This document shows, in pieces, positions 46,767 to 59,173 of a stretch of DNA of 64,000 bases. The notes under the pieces are model-generated. The model saw only the letters and a program-made list of their open reading frames with translations. It was not told where the DNA came from and made no database searches. The stretch covers positions 67,580,627 to 67,644,626 of the forward strand of contig NC_077223.1 in the NCBI RefSeq assembly GCF_024763615.1. Direction: 5' to 3'. Position numbers and translations under genes: made by a program. Positions within the stretch are counted from its first letter, which is position 1; every line of letters starts with the position of its first letter. The DNA is from Phlebotomus papatasi (Eukaryota > Arthropoda > Insecta > Diptera > Psychodidae).

Positions 46767-47719
46767 GTGGCTGATGAAATAGATTAACTTACCGTGATGA
46801 CACCGTCTTTTATTGTCTTCCGATTGCGGATCACCAGCCCGAGGGGCTTCCTGATTCCCGTTCTTGTGGGCATTTTATATTCTGGCTGTTTTCTCCAAAC
46901 ACTTGTGCACTTCAAACGAAAATTATCCACTGAAACACCTCACTGAGGGCATTTTTTGCAGCTTTTCAACGTCTATCCACTCATCAAGTACCACAATAAA
47001 TGCAATATCAATTTTTTTAATTCCCACTCACAATGTCGTCAGAAGCTTCTTGCAAGAGAGAACTTTTTTTGTCAGGGGAGAACGCCACCAAATTGGTCAC
47101 ACTTTTCACACTCAAACACTGCACTCGTGGCGGTGAAAATGCGTGAAATGTGTGCCTACACAGGTAAATACCGTCGTGATGTGTTGTGATGATGAAAACA
47201 ACTTAAAATATTTGAAGAAAATACGTGAGAATGGAAAATTAAATAAAATTCATCTCGCAGACACTTTTTTTCCACTCGCCGTCTGACAGTTCGTTAAAAA
47301 ATTTGACGAAAGAGAGTGGGGGAAGTCGATGAATTAGTCGATGTAACATCGATTAATACTGGAGAGTAAAATCACATTTTTACCCATTTTACTCGATTTT
47401 CCTATGTTTCATCCCTTATTTTGTGTGTTTTAACCCGGATTGCATATATTTTTGAGCATAGCATTCAGAATAATGCATAAAATCCGAGTTATCTCACAAT
47501 TTCCCCTTTCGTAACGGTCATTTCAAATCGAAGTATGCAGCTGTCAAGAAATTGTAACAACTTCACGGTGGTGTGGTGTTTTCCGTGGAGGATTTGCAGC
47601 CCGCGGGGAAAGAAAAAACCCTCGTTATCAGTGGTTTTTATCAGAAATTGCACATGTTAAAGTGATTGAGCGTGACGGACGTCAAGTGGGACGACGATCA
47701 GTGCAAAACTGGCTACTGT
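46767..47719. other. IQUB 3' region and TMEM120 promoter/5' leader
   Basis: No further gene. The IQUB 3' UTR probably ends near the AATAAA at about 46994. The next 700 bases, with a less AT-rich stretch near 47560-47700, must hold the TMEM120 promoter. No TATA box is obvious. Upstream in-frame sequence lacks an ATG before 47720. Confidence 0.45.
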
Positions 47720-50700
47720 ATGAGCATTCCAGTTAGTGAAAATAGCAACAAACACGAGGCGTGTGAAAGCTCAAAGATGGACAGCATACGCAAGGAGTGG
47801 GAAGAATTGGCCACGGAATACAAAGATCTAGAGGTAAATGCACATCCAGGTCAAATCCCTAGATTTCCCTCCTATCAATCAGCTGCATTTTCTCCATAGA
47901 CCGTCAATCAGAACTACTTGGAACTCCTGGAGGGCCTCGAGGGCTTGCAGCAGAAATGCCAGAAGGACATCAAACACCAGCGTTACAGGATGAACCAGAT
48001 CACTATCAACATGAAGAAGTAAGTAAGCAACCTTTGAAGTCCCTGCTTTATCAGAAAATCACCCAGAGAATTGATTAATGACAATAACACACGCGTAAAA
48101 TTGTCCGATAAGTTGTTCACGTAACTACTCCGCGAGGCATCTTATTCCAAGATTTAATGTACATTGAACCACTGTTGCGGGACTATTGTCTTTAACCCTT
48201 TAAGGACGATTGGAACACCGGTGTCCCATAAAGAAAATAATTTTTTCTGACTACCTGAAGTTATTTCTTTCTAATGTCTGTACATAATTGTAAAGAAGAA
48301 GGTTGAAGGAATCTAGAATATTTTTTGCAAGTCTCTAGCTATTTGATATGTAGTAAATATTTAAGTTCAAAAATGGCGAATTTTTAAATTCTCAAATTCA
48401 TAATTGATTTTATTTATTTTTTATACTTCCAATTTTTTTTTAAGAAAAAACCTTTTGGCAATAAAAACTACAATACTCATACGTAATATTTTTCATTAAA
48501 GCGAAAAATATTATTCATTGGTATTGTCAGAAAAATTACTTAAATTTTTGGGCTATTTTAGTCCCTATCGTTCATAAAGCACAAAATACACCAAATCAGA
48601 CTCTGTTGGACTTTCCAAGGTTAGATGTAAGACTTATCATTGATTATGTTTCTCAGTTTTATTTTTATTGTTGATTTTCAGTATGTAAAAAGTGTCTCAT
48701 CGTTAAAGGGTTAAAACAAATTTAAGGGCATTTTATGCGTTCAGGTAGCAGATAAAACAAACGAGAAGAACTCTTTGAATTTGTAAAAAATGCTAAAAAT
48801 ACAAAAACTTTCTTGAAAAGAGCAAGTTTTTTGATATAGAACGATTTCTGAATTCTGAACGATTTCGAAAACTAGAATTAAAAAGTCCTTCTGTTAATAA
48901 TAATTTCTCAAAAGCTTAGCAATTTATTTTGGGTTTTAAAGTCTAATTTCGTTTACCTCCTAATGTGTTCCCAAATAATTTATTTATCATCATTTTATCA
49001 TATTTTCTACTAAAATCTACTAAAAATTTTCTACTAACCAACCCTACCAACATAAATAAATTTAACCCATTCCGTCAATGTACTAGAAATACTTGAGATA
49101 GAATGTTCATATTTTGAAATTAGTTTCTTACAGATTATATAATAGATGATTTTTTTGAAAAGAAAATTTTTTATCTATTGTGGGGCGCGGGGTGCCGCTG
49201 TCAAACACACGTCTTAACAGTCACTGAATTTAAATTCTGTACAATAATTCATTACAAACTCTATTGATTTAGATAGATATAGAGTAACTATCCAAGAAAA
49301 CAAATTGGAAACCAGAATTCAAATCAGAAAAGAGGATGTAGGCCAATTTTAACAAATTCGATGGCATGTCAAATTTTCTATCCGCCATTTTGAGCAAAAT
49401 TTTTACATGACTTCAAGCGAAGCGAAAGAAGAACAACAAAATGTATTCCCATCTCTGTCGGGCTATTTTTTCCAAGTAACCGAAGAAATAAAGTGACTAA
49501 AAATCCATTCCCGGCAGAAATTCGAATATCAATTGCCCAGGAATAAATTATCTAAATTCACTCAATTGACGTATGATGTATAATACCATGGTAAGGAATG
49601 GGTTAAGGCTTCATGCTTTATTTGTCCAAACGATCAATAATTGACTTATGGACTCTTCACAATGGGAACAAATTTTCGTCAAAAATTGCATTTTTGACAG
49701 AATTTTGACGTTTCCAACAGTGTCGATATTTTCATTCAAAAGAACCATTTTTGACGAAAATTGCTTCCAAGGTGTAAGGGCCTTTATGGTGTCTACACAC
49801 TAGAAGCAATTTTCGTCAAAAATTGCCTTTTTTTTAAAAAAAAAATCTGACGTTTCTGCCTACAAGGATAGGGGAAATTTTCTTTAAAAAAGCATTTTTT
49901 AAAGAAATTTCTCTTAGTGTGTAGAGGCCATTAGATTTGTTTGAAGCACGAGCTTTACGGTAATTCTGCTTAATCGTAAATTACACTTTAGCGATGCTGA
50001 TGAATATCCAATGATTCTCCGTAACAATGCAAGCGAATTCAAAACTGCCATAATTTTTTCAATAATTCAAATAATTGTGAGAATTTTCGTCAAAATTTTC
50101 GCCAAGTGTAATAAATATCCTGTTATACTACTGGATTTTTAAAGCGTTTTCACAACCATTTTGTTTTTTTTTAGTGCGAACAATTTTTTCTTTGGTTGAA
50201 AAGTTAATAAAAGACCATAACGCTGAGCATACCCTTCAATAAAATATTTAGCTTCGAATATTATCTTTTATTTTCACAAATATATCTACAAATGGAAAAT
50301 AAATATCATGATTTTGTAATATAATTGAGGTTATAATAAGGCCTGCACAAATTGGGAGCAATTTTCGTCAAAAAAATTCGTTTTGACGAATCATTTTTTG
50401 TTGAAAATTGCTCTCCATGTGTAAAATCCAGTTTTTTATTTCAAGGAACATCAGATTCTAACCTTACTTTTTTAGTCTATTTCCGGAAATAGAAAATTAG
50501 GCTCTATATAATATTTTTAGATCGTTGAGATAGCCCATACAATGTCAAGTTATGTAAGAAATTTTTTTTGACTTGTCTTGTTTGTCAATAATGATCACTA
50601 CAAAAAAAATATACAAATAAAAAAATCAACTAAAACAAACTAACGATTATGTTTTCGTTAATCAAATTGTAAAAAACGCACATTGTTGAATAGAACAAAA

Positions 50701-53700
50701 AAGTAATTGGTCATTATAAAAGGACAAGATAGACATCTGCTAATTAATATGAACCCAGAGCAACGTAAAAACATTCACTTTGCATTTTGTTAGATAAGAT
50801 GTTAAATTTTATCTCCATGTCATAATTCATAATTTCTAAAAGTCACCACTTAGGATTGCATTTAAAATCTCATGCTAGATCTTATTTGGAACCTCAACAG
50901 AATTTTCAGTAGAGATTGTTAGATGGATTTTTAAAATTGAAAAGGAAACTTAGATTAAACAGAAGGGATAAGCAATTACCCTTTTCCTTTTAGTTTTTTT
51001 TAAGCTTTTATCTTCCATTTGTTGCTTTATTAGTAGAGGAAAATCGTGTCAGAATCAGAAGTCAGAACTTTTTCACTTGTCCCAGATTTTTTTTTTTTTT
51101 AATTTATGATACAGTTCATGCCCCTGTCGGAGTACAACAATTTGGGACTATATAAAGAATGTATTGTTTTTGTTTTTTTTTTTAACATGCATAGGATAAG
51201 TGCATAAGATACAATCAGATGTTACAAACAAAGGAGAAACAGGTGGTGCAACAGAGTCGTAGATAAAAAAATTATCAAATTAGCGACTGGTTTGCTTATT
51301 AATCAAGCATCGCGCTAAGTTCTCTTTTTTGCCTTAGAGGTCTCTACTGGGAATAATTTTCGTCGAGAATTATTTTTTTGACGGAATTTTGACATTTCCC
51401 CGTACAATACTGGCAGTTTCTTTCAAAAAAGGCATTTTTGACAAAAATAGTGACAAAAGTAGTGTAGGCCCAAGAAACAGTTTTTTCTCAATATAGTCTT
51501 ATAGAATTCCCGAATCACGGCTTATAAGACAGTCTCAAAGAACGATTTGCTTAAATAACGCTTATAGACTACCTAAAATAGTCGTTGAGACCTTTATATA
51601 GAAAAGTGGCGCACCATTAAGAGGCTTAACTGACTCTATAAGCATTGCTGTGAAAGGAAACTGAAGAGTTCTTTGAGACAATCTTACAAAACACCTATAT
51701 ATCTTCTGAGAGAATGCTTATACAATACTCTAAATTTAATATTATAAACGAAAATGAACCAGTTATAAGACCATAATCAGAATAATTAAAAGAATCACAA
51801 CATTTTTTTCGCTTTTATACATATTTTATGTAATGTCATCCATTTTATGTAATTATATTATTTTTTAATGTAATTTGTCAGGTTTAGCAATTTATTATTT
51901 CATCATTATTGCCACTGCAGAGACATGAAAATCCATATTGTCCTTGTGTAAATAATCTGCTGAACGTGTCTGCTTTTCCTATATTAATATCCAATCGGTA
52001 TGAAGAAATGCATGCAAACTTCGTCTCGACTGAATTTTACGCTTATTTGTAAATTCTTAAGAATGTTATGAGCATGCTATAAGTCGTCAATAGATCCAAG
52101 TCGAAATTAAGGGGAAATGATGGGAAATCAGGGGAAGTTGTTGACATTTTGCGTGCAACACATTTGGATTGCAAAGCATTTTTCACACAAATTCATTTAA
52201 TAAGAGTAGATTTGCTGTATTGTGCTAATATTTTAAGGTAAAATTGTGCTGTGATATAGTGATTAGGAGTGCAGAATCAAGAAAAATAGGAATTGTTTTA
52301 CAGCATCTTCTCAAAGAATGCCTCACATTCTTTGTATTCTTCTTTTTTTATAAATTAAAAAGGTTCAAGTGCCACTGAAGGACAAAAAATTCTTCTATTT
52401 GCAGAGCAAATAGAGAAGAATCTTATAGCAGTTTTTAGTATTCTCTCATATTGTACTTATTGCGTTCTTCTATCATAATAGAAAACTCAGTGTAGGATAA
52501 ATGAAGCTAATTCAAAACCTGCTCCAAATGGAAATTTTTCGCTACCCCAAATGGAAACGTTATTGTTTTCACAATAAATAGAGTACTAAATTATTATATT
52601 CGTATATTTTCTATACCACAGTTTCATTATTTAGTTAATTTTTCTCCAAATAAAGCGAAAATCCTTTCATATTCACAAATTTTAATTTGTTAATTTCTCA
52701 GAAAAAATTTAAAGTGTACCTTTTCACCATCGAATTTTTCATCGATCGACCATGCTTTCCAATGAGAAACACAATGAGGTAACTGTTGTTTATTCGTTTT
52801 GTTTAACATTTATGTCATATTTCAGGCTAATTTTAGTTAAATTAAGTGCTAATCTTTGTTGCTAACGTTTACGTAAAGTTTTCAAATGAAATAATTACGA
52901 ATTTCGTGAACAAAAAGGGTTTTTCTGAAGTGTCTGCAAATGCTTCAATAGGAAATCCTTGAAATATGATTTTTTTTGGAGAGATTTTGTTATTGTTTTA
53001 GATGGAAAAGAGAAAAGACCAGGAATAAGAACAAATTCTACACTCAAAAGCAACTCAACAAGATTTTGGAAGCCTTTCGTCGCGGTTTCATTTACACTGT
53101 GTCTCCAATTAGAAATTTTTCCTTGTCTCCATTTGGATTAATTTGTTTCCAATAGAAGCATTTTACGCTCGCGTATTTTTCTTGTATTTAAGAAGTTTTA
53201 AAATTATATCTAAAGAATTTTCACTAAACAGTAACATTCTAGAAGAGTCAAGGAGCAAATTTATGTAATACTCTTCAGAAAAATATGAACTTAATGTGTT
53301 GAATTTTCTGTCAAAGTTAAAGCGTCTGGAAATGGTTTTGAATTAGAATATTTACCCTAATTAATCTATTTTCCGGTGTATTTCATAAATTAAGAAGTAA
53401 TAATTGCAAACTCTAGAAAATATAGACTCGTCAAAATTCTGTCAAAATTGCATTTTTTGACGAAAATCACTCCTAACCTAAATGTGCAGAAGCCTTTAAC
53501 TCTTTCGCGTCTTTAGGGTCATATATGACCCGGGGAAAAAAGTTTCTTTTTGGCTATTTACATTAATTGAAATCTAACTGGAGTCTTGAGAAAATGAGCC
53601 AAGAATCTTACATCCTTCTATTATGATGTCGTGCACGAACAGATAGATTTCAATTAATGTAAATACCCAAAAAAACTTTTTTCCCCGAGTCATGACATTA

Positions 53701-56700
53701 CCCTAAAGACGCGAAAGAGTTAAGCTTCAAATTTTGAAAAAATGCTTGAAATATGAAACACATGTTTCATGATTTCCCTAGAAACATGTTTCAATGTAAA
53801 GTTCTTTGTTTCTGAAATTGAATACCCCCTCATGCATAATTATTTTCATTAGGCTCTCAAAGCAAAATCCAGTAGCACCAGAGTATCAAGAGGTATCGGC
53901 TGAGATTGAGAAGGGGATGATGAAGAGAAAGGCTCAATTGCATGAAATTGAACAGACTCTACCGAAGGAAAATGGGTTGTATTTGAAAGTGAGTTAAAAT
54001 CAAATATGCCTTCTTCCAAAAACACTTTCCCTCATTTTTTTCTTTCTTCCCCGTTCCAGATCATTTTGGGTAATGTGAATGTGTCGATTCTCAATAGAAA
54101 CGACAAAGTACGATATAAGGATGACTATGAAAAATTTAAATTGATTCTCAATGTAATTGGACTGTCTATGGCTCTTCTCAATCTTGTTGTGAACTACAGA
54201 GCCCTAGAATTGGCCTTTATGTTTCTTTTGGTTTGGTATTATTGCACTCTGACGATCCGGGAGTCTATTCTTAAGGTCAATGGCTCAAGGATTAAAGGAT
54301 GGTGGAGGACACATCATTTTATATCAACTGTTTCTGCGGGTGTTTTGCTGGTATGGCCACAAGGAGAACCCTGGCAACTTTTCCGTAGTCAATTCATGTA
54401 CTTCAACGCCTACATAAGTAAGTGTTTGACCTTTTTGACCTTTACGCAGAATTTTCATTTCTCCAAAATCCTTTTACAATTTTTTTTTTCAGGTATGGTT
54501 CAATACTTACAATTTCGATATCAAAAGGGTGTTCTCTATAGGCTCAAAGCCCTCGGAGAAAGGCACAATATGGACATTACAATTGAGGTAATAAATTCTT
54601 TTAGAAACTTTTTGTTCTGTCTTCTGAAACGAGAGATTGTTTTTTCAGGGTTTCCACACGTGGATGTGGAAGGGAATTGGTTTTCTCTTACCTTTCCTCT
54701 TCATCGGCTACATTTTCCAAGCTTACAATGCTTGGGTCCTCTACAAACTCTCCCTCCATCCCGACGCCACATGGCAGATTCCCATGATGAGTTTCTTGTT
54801 TTTGATTCTCTTCATTGGCAACACTACAACTACGATGCTCGTGGTGCCGCAGAAGATGAGGGAACGTGCCAAGGAACGATACAGGCTCAAGAGCTTATCC
54901 TGGGCACTCAAGATTAGAGATCAAATAAAGGTTAGTAAATTCTTAATGATTATACTAAATTTTCAGGGGATTTCTTTTCAAATGCTACAAAAGTCTCATT
55001 AATGTGATATTTCTGATTTTCGCACATGCCATTCAATAGTGGTCCAAGAATAATATCTTGGCTAAACAATTCTTTTTTCTTTTACGATTAATTATTTCAA
55101 GAGGATCATTTTAAACAAATTTTCTACAGCATTTACAATAAAAAATCTTCCAGAATCGCGCAAAAGATAACCCAAAATAGGTAAGAAATAATTTGTGTTT
55201 AGATAAAAATTACTTATCGGTTTATTAATCGTTGCATTATCGGTACAGAACTGGTTTAAAATCGTAACAAATTTCGAGACCTTTTCAAAGACCACGAGCA
55301 TGATACCACTCGGTTAGAAAATATGCTCTCTACACTGAGAGAAATCCGAAAAAGTCACAATAACATTCCGGAAATGTTTATTTTACCCTGCAGTATTGAT
55401 CCGAAATCGGTGTAAATATTACCCTTTTTAGGTGTATTGGGGGTTAAATTTACCCTTTTTCATGTTAATTTTACTCTTAAAAATGTGTAAAATTAACATT
55501 AAAAAACGTTGATATATTTTTACACCTAAAAAGTGTTAAAGTTATGAGGAAAAAAAGTTAATCGCACCCCAGTTTTTTCTCAGTGTTATAAAACGTTACA
55601 TTGCCGATTTATAATCGATTGGAATCTGTTTAGAATTGTGAAAAATTTCAAGACCTTGCTAAGGACCACAAGCATGATACCAATTGCTTGAGAACTACGC
55701 TCTTTACAGCCTTTTTAACTATTGACCTTGAAAAATCGATAATAGAAATGATTCAGCGGCCAAGCGGTGAATCAGCGTCTAATAAAGTCACATCCAGGGG
55801 CATGACGTTTCCTATGTTTCCCATATGTTTCTAGCGTGCCGAACATTTTTTTGAGTTTATTGGCTGTTTTCTGTCATTGTAGAATGAATTAGCAAATAAT
55901 ACTAATACAAAATAAAAGCCAATTTAATAATGAAAAGGCAACCGAAAACCCCAAATTAGCAACCTACGTAGTTTTGGAGATATTTCGTAAAATGTGTACG
56001 AAAACAGGAAAAAAATTACACTAATACTGGTCGCATTTTTCAGAGCTAATGTCACCCCCCTGGTCACATCAGAGTTCAGTTGTACAAAACAAATTGACAA
56101 AAGTATAGAGAAAAGTTAAAACTTTTCCAACTGATTATTACTAATCGTATCGAGATATTTTGTATTACAAGGTATTTTACACTGTCATATCCCGTGTTGG
56201 AAGAATCTGCGAAATTCATTGTAGACTGCCCAGGAGCGCCTTCTGGTGATGTGAATACTTTTTCCATGCTCCCGTATTTGTTGGGCGCAGGCGGTGCATT
56301 ATATTATATTATTATTATACTTGAAAATTGTCTAAATCAGACATTCAGATCTTTGCACCGGGCAGGACTCGAACTCACAACTGTGAGTCAAGCCGGGGAA
56401 TTTATCCGTCTAAGAGCCGACGCTCTTGCCTATTGCGCCACTGATTCCCCATTGCTAGTGATGATTTTCCAATGCCAAAAAATAACGAACGTTAAGAAAC
56501 CAAAAACACATATTCTAATCAACCACTGAAGAAGATCCACATAGAGACCGAAAGTCCTGGATAATACAGAAAATTTGTTTTTCATTTTTGGTAACAAAAG
56601 CCTCGGTTATGGGGTTTCCGCGATTTTTTCGCGAATACTGAAATAATTCGAGCAGCAAAAAACAAAATTTTGACAGTAAAAAGTCAAATCGCACCATTAA

Positions 56701-59173
56701 AAAGTAAAAATCAATAAAGATCAATGAAAACTCTTCTCTTATACACTTCTCTTATTCACAAAGTGTTTGCGTATGTCTATTCTACTCTTTATCAATCAAT
56801 GTAAATTGAAACATTGTTATGTTCATAAGAAGAGTGCATAATTTTCCTGATCTGAAAAGTATACCAAAGCCATAAAAATTTCCAAAGTAATCAATAAAAA
56901 TTAAAATTCGTTTCAATTAAAATTGACATGTCTGTATTTAAAAATTACTAAAAAAAAATAAGATTCGGTCAGTAACAAAAATTAAATTAGGGTTTTGTTT
57001 AGTAACAAAAAGTTTTTCTGGTCCTTTTTTTTGTAAATTCTACTGGTATTTTTTTTAATGACCAGTGAACTTAATATGAAAATTTACTGCACATTTTTTA
57101 CTGATTTGTTTAACAATTTGCTAATGTGTAAAACTCGAGAATTCATCACGATATTTTGAAAGTATTCTTAACCATTTTTTAATGTTTAAGTCTTTCGGAA
57201 CCGTAACATATACAGCGAGCCAATTTTACTAAAATTCACTTTTTTGTAACTCTAGTGGGCAAATATGATGCTTTTGCAGAGAAAGAATTTTCTCCGTCTC
57301 TGGAAAAGGGAAAACTCTTGGGTACTCTCGTCCCCAAAAGAACGAAAAGGAGACAAATGCCAATACAGTAGAGTTCCTCAAATTTGAACATTTGGAGGGT
57401 ATAGATGACATTTCCCACTCCTCAAATTTGAACAATATTTTCAAAAACATAACGGAATTTATGTGAAATGCGCTTTCTCTAAATTAAGAAAAATAACTTT
57501 AGAGAAAATATAAATGTAATTTATTGTGATACAAATGGAATTTGTTGCGGAAGTTAATATAATACGACAGTATTGAGGAAACACAAGAGAAAAATGGTTC
57601 TAATTCTGACTCTTCGCAAAACTTTCTTCGCATAACCTCAAATTTTACATTTCGAATTCAACCGTCGTTCAAATTTGAGGAACTCTACTGTATGCCCAAA
57701 GTCAAGATTATCGAATTTGTAAAATATTTTTCCGTCTAAAAGCTCTCCTTTATGATATTAATATGATATATGATATATATATATTTCCTCAAGATAAAGT
57801 TTGTAGTTGATTTGATTTCATCGATTTTAACAACTTTTGTCAAAATAAATTAATAAACTCTTATAAAAATCTAAAGTAGTCATCACTTACAGTTTTGTCT
57901 CTAAAAAAAAATAGCTCTACCACTACCGCGTAGAGCCTCTACAAAAAGCATGAATAATCGTAGTTTTATTTTATTCTTCTGCTTCGCTCTAGTTATAAAT
58001 TTCTGATGATTTCTTTGGTTTTAGCTGAGATTTTTACTGCTCGAACTCTACGGAGAGAGCAGTATATATAATCCCTCGATTCCCCTCCCCCCCCCCCCAA
58101 AATTTCCATCTTCCACCCCCCGGAGACCACTTTTGTCAACAAATCTTCACGTTTCAGACGATTTCTGAGAAATGTCATCACTCTGTTTGTCCGTCTGTCC
58201 GTCTGTCCATCCGGCTTTCATCAGCTCTAGAAGCCAAACGGTTAGAGATAGAGACTTGAGACCTTCGGGGGACCCCCCATAAGTCGACCCAAGGATCGTT
58301 AACATGCCCCTCATTTTCCCCCACCCCTCCCCTTCCCCTCCAAAACCATGTTTTCTTGGGATTGCTCGAAAACGCGTCGTGTGATTTTTTTCATTTTTTG
58401 GATATGTTTTAGAGATTATCCAGCCGAATATTTCGTCCTTAGACGAAAATACCGTTGAATTATTCCTAATAACGATTTTTCAAGGTCAAAGGTTAAAAAG
58501 ACAATAGAGTGCGCATATATCAAGCAAATGGGATCATGTTTGGGGTCGTTGGAAATTTCCTATAAAACTGAACCGGTTCCAAACGGTTTTGAATCGGTAA
58601 TGAACCGGTTCACAACCGATAAATAATTTTTCTACGAAATTCAATTAAATTACTCCTGAGGTGTATTTTGGGAAATATTTTGAGTGATTTATAAATCGGT
58701 TGTGAACCGGTAATGAACCGGTTATTTACCGAAAAGTAACTTTTGTTTAAACATAATTTTTATTACATTTTGTGGAATCTATTGAGTGATTTATAATTCG
58801 ATTCAAATCGGTTGAGTACCGGTAAACCGTAAGTGATGCGAAAGTACTTTTGAGGTATAGCATCTACGTCACGATTTCGAGCATTTCGCAAAGCCTGGGA
58901 CGTTTTGCCACCCCTTTTTTCATGATTCCAACATAATTTTTGTCTTGAGTCTTATTCGATGGACTGCTATTGAATGGATGGCGCGATATATCACATTTCA
59001 ACTCTGGTTACTCCAAATAATTTTCATAGTCTATTAATAAGCCACAAAATGTTTAGCACTGTTCTTTTACTTATTATCTTCCTCTTGGCTCGCATTTTTA
59101 TTTTCAGGGTGACAAGAGGAAAGCGTCGCAAAAGTCATCACCAGGTGATTCCAGTGAGAAGAAGAGTGATTAG
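47720..59173 (+). CDS. TMEM120: TMEM120 (TACAN-like) multi-pass membrane protein
   Basis: Seven exons join in frame: 47720-47833, 47900-48018, 53853-53988, 54060-54417, 54493-54587, 54649-54930 and 59108-59173, giving 389 aa from the first ATG. A start at 47777 (MDSIRKEWEEL) would give 370 aa and matches vertebrate lengths better. The N-terminal third is coiled coil; then come the highly conserved LPKENGLYLK, ILGNVNVS, YEKFKL, LVWYYCTLTIRESIL, NGSRIKGWW, LYRLKALGERHNMD and WMWKGIGFLLPFLF blocks, six hydrophobic segments and a Lys/Ser-rich tail. Known members sit in the inner nuclear envelope/ER and resemble fatty-acid elongases in fold. TMEM120A was proposed as a mechanosensitive channel (TACAN), which is disputed. 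Introns 2 (5.8 kb) and 6 (4.2 kb) are full of MITEs. Confidence 0.93.
48196..48710. mobile_element. TTAA-flanked MITE related to the piggyBac element
   Basis: TTAA at 48192-48195 and 48711-48714, ends CCCTTTAAGGACGATTGG and CATCGTTAAAGGG. The left 200 bp parallels the left part of 32975-35057. Confidence 0.8.
48711..53499. other. TMEM120 intron 2, repeats only
   Basis: Several copies of a small palindromic repeat with CAATTTTCGTCAAAAATTGC and ATTTTGACGTTTC (49640-49785, 49789-49932, about 50340-50410, 51340-51460 and 53430-53490). Between them is AT-rich sequence without supported genes. A TATAAGxxxTAxxxAAGA-type AT repeat lies near 51490-51780. Confidence 0.55.
53500..53719. mobile_element. 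TTAA-flanked MITE, CTCTTTCGCGTC family (copy 2)
   Basis: Near-identical to 44679-44899, with TTAA at both ends; it sits in TMEM120 intron 2. Confidence 0.85.
55333..55585. mobile_element. MITE, CACTGAGA family (copy 4)
   Basis: Begins CACTGAGAGAAATCCG after TA and ends TTTTTTCTCAGTG; same interior as 31630-31883. Lies in TMEM120 intron 6. Confidence 0.75.
56299..56455 (-). mobile_element. tRNA-derived SINE
   Basis: On the minus strand the sequence begins GGGAATCAGTGGCGCAATAG, a strong A box. It contains a B box, GAGTTCGAGTCC (56365-56376 complement), and ends in an AATAATAATATAATATAAT-like tail. This RNA polymerase III promoter plus A/T-rich tail is the layout of a tRNA-derived SINE. The body between the tRNA part and the tail is short. 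Confidence 0.7.
57366..57690. mobile_element. MITE, CAGTAGAGTTCCTCAAATTTG ends
   Basis: TA on both sides and inverted ends CAGTAGAGTTCCTCAAATTT. The outer CAGTAGAG is a common Tc1/mariner-like terminus. A second internal CCTCAAATTTGAAC lies at about 57420. No coding sequence; it lies in TMEM120 intron 6. Confidence 0.8.
57980..58850. repeat. Unclassified repeat region
   Basis: Contains TTACTGCTCGAACTCTAC (also near 40620 as TTACTGCTCGAACTCCAC), a TGTCCGTCTGTCC microsatellite at about 58180-58205, C-rich runs at 58085-58100 and a cluster of AACCGGTT and ACCGGTAA motifs at 58565-58825. It looks like one or two degenerate transposon copies. No gene is seen. Confidence 0.45.

Noticed and set aside
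46864..47189. Two overlapping frames between IQUB and TMEM120
   Set aside because: They overlap the IQUB 3' flank, have no conserved features and mutually exclude each other.
53806..54917. Single long frame covering several TMEM120 exons and introns
   Set aside because: The in-frame introns have clear GT-AG sites, and the conserved protein continues only when they are removed; the frame past 54650 is out of register with the WMWKG block.
56194..56529. 111-codon frame near 56.2-56.5 kb
   Set aside because: It reads through the reverse strand of a tRNA-derived SINE and its flank; no conserved protein features.
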